A stretch of 64,000 nt of DNA from an uncultured Hyphomicrobiales bacterium (lineage in GTDB: Bacteria; Pseudomonadota; Alphaproteobacteria; Rhizobiales; Xanthobacteraceae), in NCBI GenBank assembly GCA_903929045.1, contig CAIYTE010000026.1, positions 1 through 64,000 on the forward strand, in the 5' to 3' direction. The position numbers and the translations under genes were made by a program. The notes beneath the pieces are model-generated. The model did not search any database. It was not told where the DNA came from and saw only the letters and a program-made list of their open reading frames with translations. Shown piece by piece: positions 60,578 through 64,000 of this stretch. Position 1 is the stretch's first letter. Each line of letters starts with the position of its first letter.

Positions 60578-61081
60578 TCAGATGCCAGGCATCCATCCGG
60601 TCTTGGGATAGACCGCAAGCGCCGCAGCCGCGAGCGCGATGCCGTAAGGAATGCCGCCGCCCTGATCGTGCAGCCGCATGATCCAGGGCTGGCGCGCCAT
60701 CACCGCCGGTAGCGGCAGTTTACGGAACTGGATCAGCACGATCGTCAGAACGCCGCCAAATAGCGACGCGTAGACCAGATACTCAAGCAAATGATCGAAG
60801 CCGAACCACAGTGCGGTCGCGGCCGCAAGTTTTGCATCGCCGCCGCCGATCCAGCCTTGCGAAAAGAAGCCGAAGGCGACGACGAGAACGAGAGCGCCGG
60901 CGGCCAGATGCAGCGCGATGTCGGTCAGGCCCATGCCGGTGACGATGGTGAGAACCAGAAAGCCGCCGGTCAGCGCCAGCGACAGCTTGTTCGAGATCGT
61001 CATTGTGAAGAGGTCGCTGGACGCGGCAAACGCCATCAGCGCCGGAAACAACAGAAGCCTGATACCGTCGGTCAGCAACAT
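60578..61081 (-). CDS. cpaA: Prepilin peptidase CpaA (TadV)
   Basis: A polytopic aspartic protease that cleaves the leader of Flp pilin and pseudopilins. The 167-residue protein has about five membrane segments. The two catalytic aspartates occur in the first and second motifs: ALMAFAASSDLFTMTISN and QGWIGGGDAKLAAATALW (GGGDAKL being the type IV prepilin peptidase signature). Length fits the short TadV form lacking the methyltransferase domain. It is 147 bases after flp, with a terminator between. Confidence 0.95.
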   Translation of the reverse strand: MLLTDGIRLLLFPALMAFAASSDLFTMTISNKLSLALTGGFLVLTIVTGMGLTDIALHLAAGALVLVVAFGFFSQGWIGGGDAKLAAATALWFGFDHLLEYLVYASLFGGVLTIVLIQFRKLPLPAVMARQPWIMRLHDQGGGIPYGIALAAAALAVYPKTGWMPGI

Positions 61082-61160
61082 CGAATGAATTCCTGCGAGC
61101 GCAAGCAGGTGTAGCGCGCGACCTCTTTACCAGCGGTTAAGGATTGGCCCCGGAATGCCG

Positions 61161-61199
61161 CAAAAAGCAAAAGGCTCCGGCGACTTGCCGGAGCCCTTT
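61161..61199 (-). terminator. Rho-independent terminator/attenuator after flp pilin
   Basis: GGCTCCGGC (61173-61181) and GCCGGAGCC (61187-61195) pair around GACTT. Read on the minus strand the stem is followed by TTTTGCTTTTTG. It probably makes flp mRNA far more abundant than the downstream cpa mRNA. Confidence 0.88.
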
Positions 61200-61228
61200 G
61201 TATCTTCGTAACGGCGTCGTCGGCCCGA

Positions 61229-61393
61229 CTACTTGAGCTGGGTCGAGATGCTCTGGAACTTCGTGTTCAGCGAGGTGCCGAGGCCGTTCACGACCGCGAT
61301 GATCGCGACCGAGATGCCAGCGGCGATCAGGCCGTATTCGATGGCCGTCGCGCCGGAATTGTCCTTTACGAAACGAACCAAGAGGTTTTTCAT
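61229..61393 (-). CDS. flp: Flp-family major pilin
   Basis: A 54-residue prepilin. The translation begins MKNLLVRFVKDNSGATAIEY, followed by GLIAAGISVAIIAVVNGLG and a polar tail ending FQSISTQLK. Cleavage is expected after the Gly of NSG, leaving Ala-Thr-Ala-Ile-Glu-Tyr with Glu at position 5 of the mature protein, and adjacent Glu-Tyr is the Flp hallmark. TTAGGAGC precedes the ATG at the right distance. It is the first gene of the minus-strand pilus arm and has its own terminator, with a very AT-rich upstream region. Confidence 0.95.
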   Translation of the reverse strand: MKNLLVRFVKDNSGATAIEYGLIAAGISVAIIAVVNGLGTSLNTKFQSISTQLK

Positions 61394-61841
61394 CGGTAGC
61401 TCCTAAATCCACACGTGGCTGTCTGAGCTGATCCAGAGGACGGGTTTTGATCTCCCGTTCCCAAGAACCAATGCCGCAACGTACCGTGTAGGTCTTGCAT
61501 GCCGGTTAATGTGATTGGAGAAACTTAGGGTAATGAGTGGTATATAAATCGTAGTTAACAAGCTATTACTCAAATAATAGTATCGTTAACAAAACGTAAC
61601 TCTATTATATACTCAATATAATCGAAGATAGTCTTTTGAATACATAATATATCGCCGTATTTTTAATATAAAAACCGCAGATACCGTTCGCTTCACTGCT
61701 GGTGGCCGTCCTCCAATACTGTGCGCGGCCTCGCGTTCTTGCGGTTCTTCTCTGGCTGCCGTGTCGGAGCGGCCGCTTGCGGCGTCGCCGAATGCGTAAA
61801 GTTCACTGCATCTTAACTTCGGGTGCGGCAAGCCAAAGGGC
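61394..61841. promoter_or_regulatory. AT-rich divergent control region upstream of flp
   Basis: A 448-base gene-free stretch between flp and the desaturase-like gene. Bases 61561-61680 hold only 30 G or C out of 120 (25 percent), against well over 60 percent around it. It contains two GTTAAC palindromes (61554-61559, 61585-61590), an inverted repeat CTATTA/TAATAG (61563-61568 with 61575-61580) and many TA steps. TTAA with seven-base-spaced TTAC (plus strand, 61555-61569) and TTAT (minus strand, 61544-61558) differ from the CtrA box TTAA-N7-TTAA by one base each. The right part (61681-61841) returns to normal composition and shows nothing recognisable. Confidence 0.55.
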
Positions 61842-62735
61842 ATGTTCAACGAATTCATGAGCATCCTTTCGGTCTCCGGCGCGACAATGCTCAAGCTGGT
61901 GCCGGTCACGCTCGCATTCGGTATCGGCTTTGCGCTGCTGACGCATTGGATGGCGTGCAATCCGGGCCAGCGCTGGTGGCGCAAGAGCGAGATCGTCACC
62001 GACGCTCTCTACTGGTTCCTGATCCCGCTGATGGCGCGTTATGTGCGCATCGGCTTGATGGTGCTGGGCGCGGCGCTACTGTTCAACATTCACGGCGAAG
62101 CGGCGCTCAACGAATTCTATAATGACGGCTTCGGTCCGCTCGCATCGCTGCCGCTGTGGGCGCAGGCCATCATCTTCATCGTCGCCTCGGACTTCCTGAC
62201 CTATTGGACGCATCGCGCCTTTCATGGCGCCGATCTGTGGAAGTACCACGCCATCCATCATTCGTCGGAGGAACTCGACTGGATCTCGGCGGCGCGCTTT
62301 CACCCGATCAACATTTTCCTCGGTACCGTCATGGTCGACGTGGCGCTGCTGCTGGCCGGCATCTCACCGAATGTCATGGTCTGGGTCGGGCCGTTCACGA
62401 CCGCGACATCGGCCATGGTCCACGCCAATCTGAACTGGACCTTCGGTCCGTTCAAATACGTGCTGGCGAGCCCGGTGTTCCACCGTTGGCACCACACCGC
62501 CGCCGACCGCGGCGGCTCGAGCAATTTCGCTGGCACCTTTCCGGTCTGGGACCTGATGTTCGGCACCTTCTATATGCCGGCAAACGAGATGCCAGATGCC
62601 TACGGCGTCGACGACATGCATTTCCCTGCCGGCTTTGGCGCGCAGATGCTCTATCCATTCCGCCACATCATCGACGAGTGGCGCGCCCGGTGGGCGGCAA
62701 AGCCGGCTGAAAAGCAGCCCGTGGTCAAAGGCTGA
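61842..62735 (+). CDS. Sterol desaturase / fatty acid hydroxylase superfamily membrane protein
   Basis: A di-iron integral membrane oxygenase of 297 residues. The histidine clusters are in order: THRAFH, HAIHHSSEELDW, and HRWHHTAADRGGSSNFAG, as in the family. Four to five membrane segments surround them (about 15-35, 52-80, 105-125, 160-200). Known relatives hydroxylate or desaturate lipids, including hopanoids, sterols and ornithine lipids; the substrate is not predictable here. It interrupts the pilus gene cluster between flp and the CpaC-N-like gene and is transcribed away from flp. Confidence 0.9.
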   Translation: MFNEFMSILSVSGATMLKLVPVTLAFGIGFALLTHWMACNPGQRWWRKSEIVTDALYWFLIPLMARYVRIGLMVLGAALLFNIHGEAALNEFYNDGFGPLASLPLWAQAIIFIVASDFLTYWTHRAFHGADLWKYHAIHHSSEELDWISAARFHPINIFLGTVMVDVALLLAGISPNVMVWVGPFTTATSAMVHANLNWTFGPFKYVLASPVFHRWHHTAADRGGSSNFAGTFPVWDLMFGTFYMPANEMPDAYGVDDMHFPAGFGAQMLYPFRHIIDEWRARWAAKPAEKQPVVKG

Positions 62736-62866
62736 CAGGCGCTGGCGGCGTCGAGGCCGCGGTACCGGCCTTTGCACTTCATTCACCAATTTGCAGTCAA
62801 CTCTCGGGCCAGTGCCCCGTCCTGTTGCGGCGGGTTTTAGTTGCGTGTGTAGCGTTGGAGAGTTCA

Positions 62867-63337
62867 ATGCCGGCCGTGTTCGGGCGTCGTCAGCGACTGG
62901 TTTTGGCCGCGCTGTTGTCTGCCACCATGCTAACCGCATTTCCGGCCGTGGCCGACACCTTCACCGTCAGTCTCGATCAGGCGCAGATCATGCGGCTGCC
63001 GGAAAAGGTCGCCACCATCGTCATCGGTAATCCGTTGATCGCCGACGCAACGTTGCAAAGCGGCGGCATTCTGGTCGTCACCGGCAAGGGCTATGGCGCG
63101 ACCAACCTTCTGGCGATGGACCGCAACGGCAAGATCGTTATGGACACGAAGGTGCAGGTTGTCGGCGCGACCGGCGCAAACCTGATCGTCGTCTACAAGG
63201 GCGCCGCCCGTGAATCCTACAGTTGCGCGCCGGAATGCTCGCCGCGCGCCACCTTGGGCGACGACAACAAGTATTTCAGTGAGACGATCGGTCAGTCCGG
63301 CGCCCGCGCCACACAAGCGCAGCAGGGTCCGAAGTAG
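62867..63337 (+). CDS. Pilus assembly protein, CpaC N-terminal-domain-like
   Basis: The 156-residue secreted protein has signal peptide MPAVFGRRQRLVLAALLSAT...AVA. A pilus-assembly N-terminal domain follows (FTVSLDQAQIMRLPEKVATIVIGNPLIADATLQ, GGILVVTGKGYGATNLLAMDRNGKIV), equivalent to residues about 45-140 of CpaC (compare AIDLPSDIKDVLVADPLVANAVV). No secretin domain is attached. It ends in a cysteine pair region (SCAPECSP) and a Gln-rich tail. GGAG precedes ATG 62867. Such stand-alone proteins often precede TadE/TadG genes, as here. Confidence 0.88.
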   Translation: MPAVFGRRQRLVLAALLSATMLTAFPAVADTFTVSLDQAQIMRLPEKVATIVIGNPLIADATLQSGGILVVTGKGYGATNLLAMDRNGKIVMDTKVQVVGATGANLIVVYKGAARESYSCAPECSPRATLGDDNKYFSETIGQSGARATQAQQGPK

Positions 63338-63463
63338 GCCTTCGTGCCGTACGGTTAGCGGTGCGTTAACGCGATTGCCTTCGTTCGAGGCAATGTGCGC
63401 AAGAAATTGAAAACGGCGCGCTGTTAATATCGGCGCAGCTTCGAAATATCGGGCCCCATTTCC

Positions 63464-64000
63464 ATGTCTGATGCCGCGCGCAGTACCTTCATGACCAGGC
63501 TGGGTCGGCTGCTGCCGTCGCGCCTCGCGCGCCGCTTCGTGCGTCAGCAGGACGGCGCCGCCGCGGTCGAATTCGCGCTCGTCGCCGCGCCGTTTCTGGC
63601 GCTGACCTTCGCCATTCTCGAAACCGCGTTTGTCTTCTTCGCGCAGCAAACGATGGAAGCGACCGCGGCCGACGCGTCGCGTCTCATCATGACCGGGCAG
63701 GCGCAAACGGCCAGCTACTCGCAGGCGGATTTCAAGACCGCAGTCTGCGCGCGCGTCTACGGCCTGTTCGACTGTTCCGGCGGCATGACCGTCGACGTCA
63801 AGACCTACACGACCTTCAGTACGGTCGATAACTCCACGCCTGTCACCAGCGGCAACTTCGACGCCACCAAAGCAGGCTACGTCCCCGGCGGTCCGGGCTG
63901 CATCGTGCGCGTGACCCTCTACTATCAATGGCCGATCTACGTGACGATGTGGAACACGTCATTGGCAAACCTGAATGGCAACAAACGTCTACTGGTCGCG
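63464..64000 (+). CDS. tadE: TadE-family minor pseudopilin, 3' end cut by window edge
   Basis: At least 179 residues, open to the window end. A basic N-terminus (RLGRLLPSRLARRFVRQQDG) leads into a TadE-like prepilin-type segment, DGAAAVEFALVAAPFLALTF, with Glu in VEFALV. A periplasmic domain follows with four cysteines visible (AVCARVYGLFDC, GPGCIVRV). TadE-like pseudopilins are cleaved by CpaA. ATG 63464 is the first in-frame start, 126 bases after the previous stop. A perfect hairpin ATTGCCT/AGGCAAT (63374-63380 with 63388-63394) lies in that gap. Confidence 0.9.
   Translation, partial: MSDAARSTFMTRLGRLLPSRLARRFVRQQDGAAAVEFALVAAPFLALTFAILETAFVFFAQQTMEATAADASRLIMTGQAQTASYSQADFKTAVCARVYGLFDCSGGMTVDVKTYTTFSTVDNSTPVTSGNFDATKAGYVPGGPGCIVRVTLYYQWPIYVTMWNTSLANLNGNKRLLVA

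Noticed and set aside
63374-63394. Terminator between the CpaC-N-like gene and tadE
   Set aside because: A perfect 7-base hairpin is present, but it has no T-run on either side; noted only as a possible operator or RNA structure.

Overview
This window is GC-rich, tightly packed chromosomal DNA. It appears to come from an alphaproteobacterium of the Hyphomicrobiales (Rhizobiales), most like the Xanthobacteraceae/Nitrobacteraceae side of that order. The main clues are the ChvG/ChvI - short HprK - EIIA(Man) - HPr - ahcY gene order with pckA nearby, a membrane-anchored CycM-type cytochrome c, a DUF2865 protein, several orphan Bug/TctC-type binding proteins, and a complete-looking cpa/tad pilus locus. 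The taxonomic placement is inferred from gene content and order; no search was run.

Layout. 1-5.1 kb (minus strand): ahcY (cut by the window edge), HPr, EIIA-Man, HprK, ChvG and ChvI, which link carbon/nitrogen phosphotransfer signalling to the acid/envelope two-component system. 5.3-7.9 kb: a HugZ-like FMN protein, then a secreted solute-binding protein and a secreted alpha/beta hydrolase. These three separate chvI from pckA (8.3-9.9 kb). 10.1-16.0 kb: a small hypothetical gene, then an accessory catabolic-looking cluster (aldo/keto reductase, dihydroxyphthalate-decarboxylase-like protein, amidohydrolase-2, two Bug receptors, enol-lactonase-like hydrolase). 16.1-36.5 kb is mostly housekeeping or envelope: tandem MltB-type lytic transglycosylases, an LhgO-like oxidase, a DUF2865 protein, an NhaD/CitMHS-like transporter, RidA, DNA polymerase I, UDP-glucose dehydrogenase, HrpB helicase, an aspartic protease, phosphomannomutase, a CopD-like protein, a flavin monooxygenase, a transglutaminase-like protein, prephenate dehydratase and KdsB.

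36.6-46.1 kb: CycM-type cytochrome, then a translationally coupled yejA-yejA-yejB-yejE-yejF peptide ABC transporter operon ending in a DsbA-like thioredoxin-fold gene. 46.2-47.9 kb: a second solute-binding protein plus secreted hydrolase pair, echoing the one at 6.1-7.9 kb. 48.1-51.3 kb: BKACE enzyme, NlpC/P60 peptidase and M17 aminopeptidase. 51.5-64 kb: a tad/cpa type IVc pilus locus. Flp pilin, CpaA, B, C, D, E, F, TadB and TadC are on the minus strand; a sterol-desaturase-like gene, a CpaC-N-terminal-like protein and a TadE pseudopilin are on the plus strand. A very AT-rich divergent region separates the two arms.

Ten copies of a paired-hairpin intergenic repeat are scattered through the window. 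One copy sits inside the yej operon, flanked by an exact 11-bp direct repeat that carries the yejE ribosome-binding site. No tRNA, rRNA, CRISPR array, prophage or recognisable transposase was seen. The most unusual leads are the recurrent binding-protein/hydrolase pair (one hydrolase has lost its nucleophile serine), the repeat family with its insertion footprint, the AT-rich pilin control region, and a palindrome upstream of ahcY that could be an S-adenosylhomocysteine-responsive operator.
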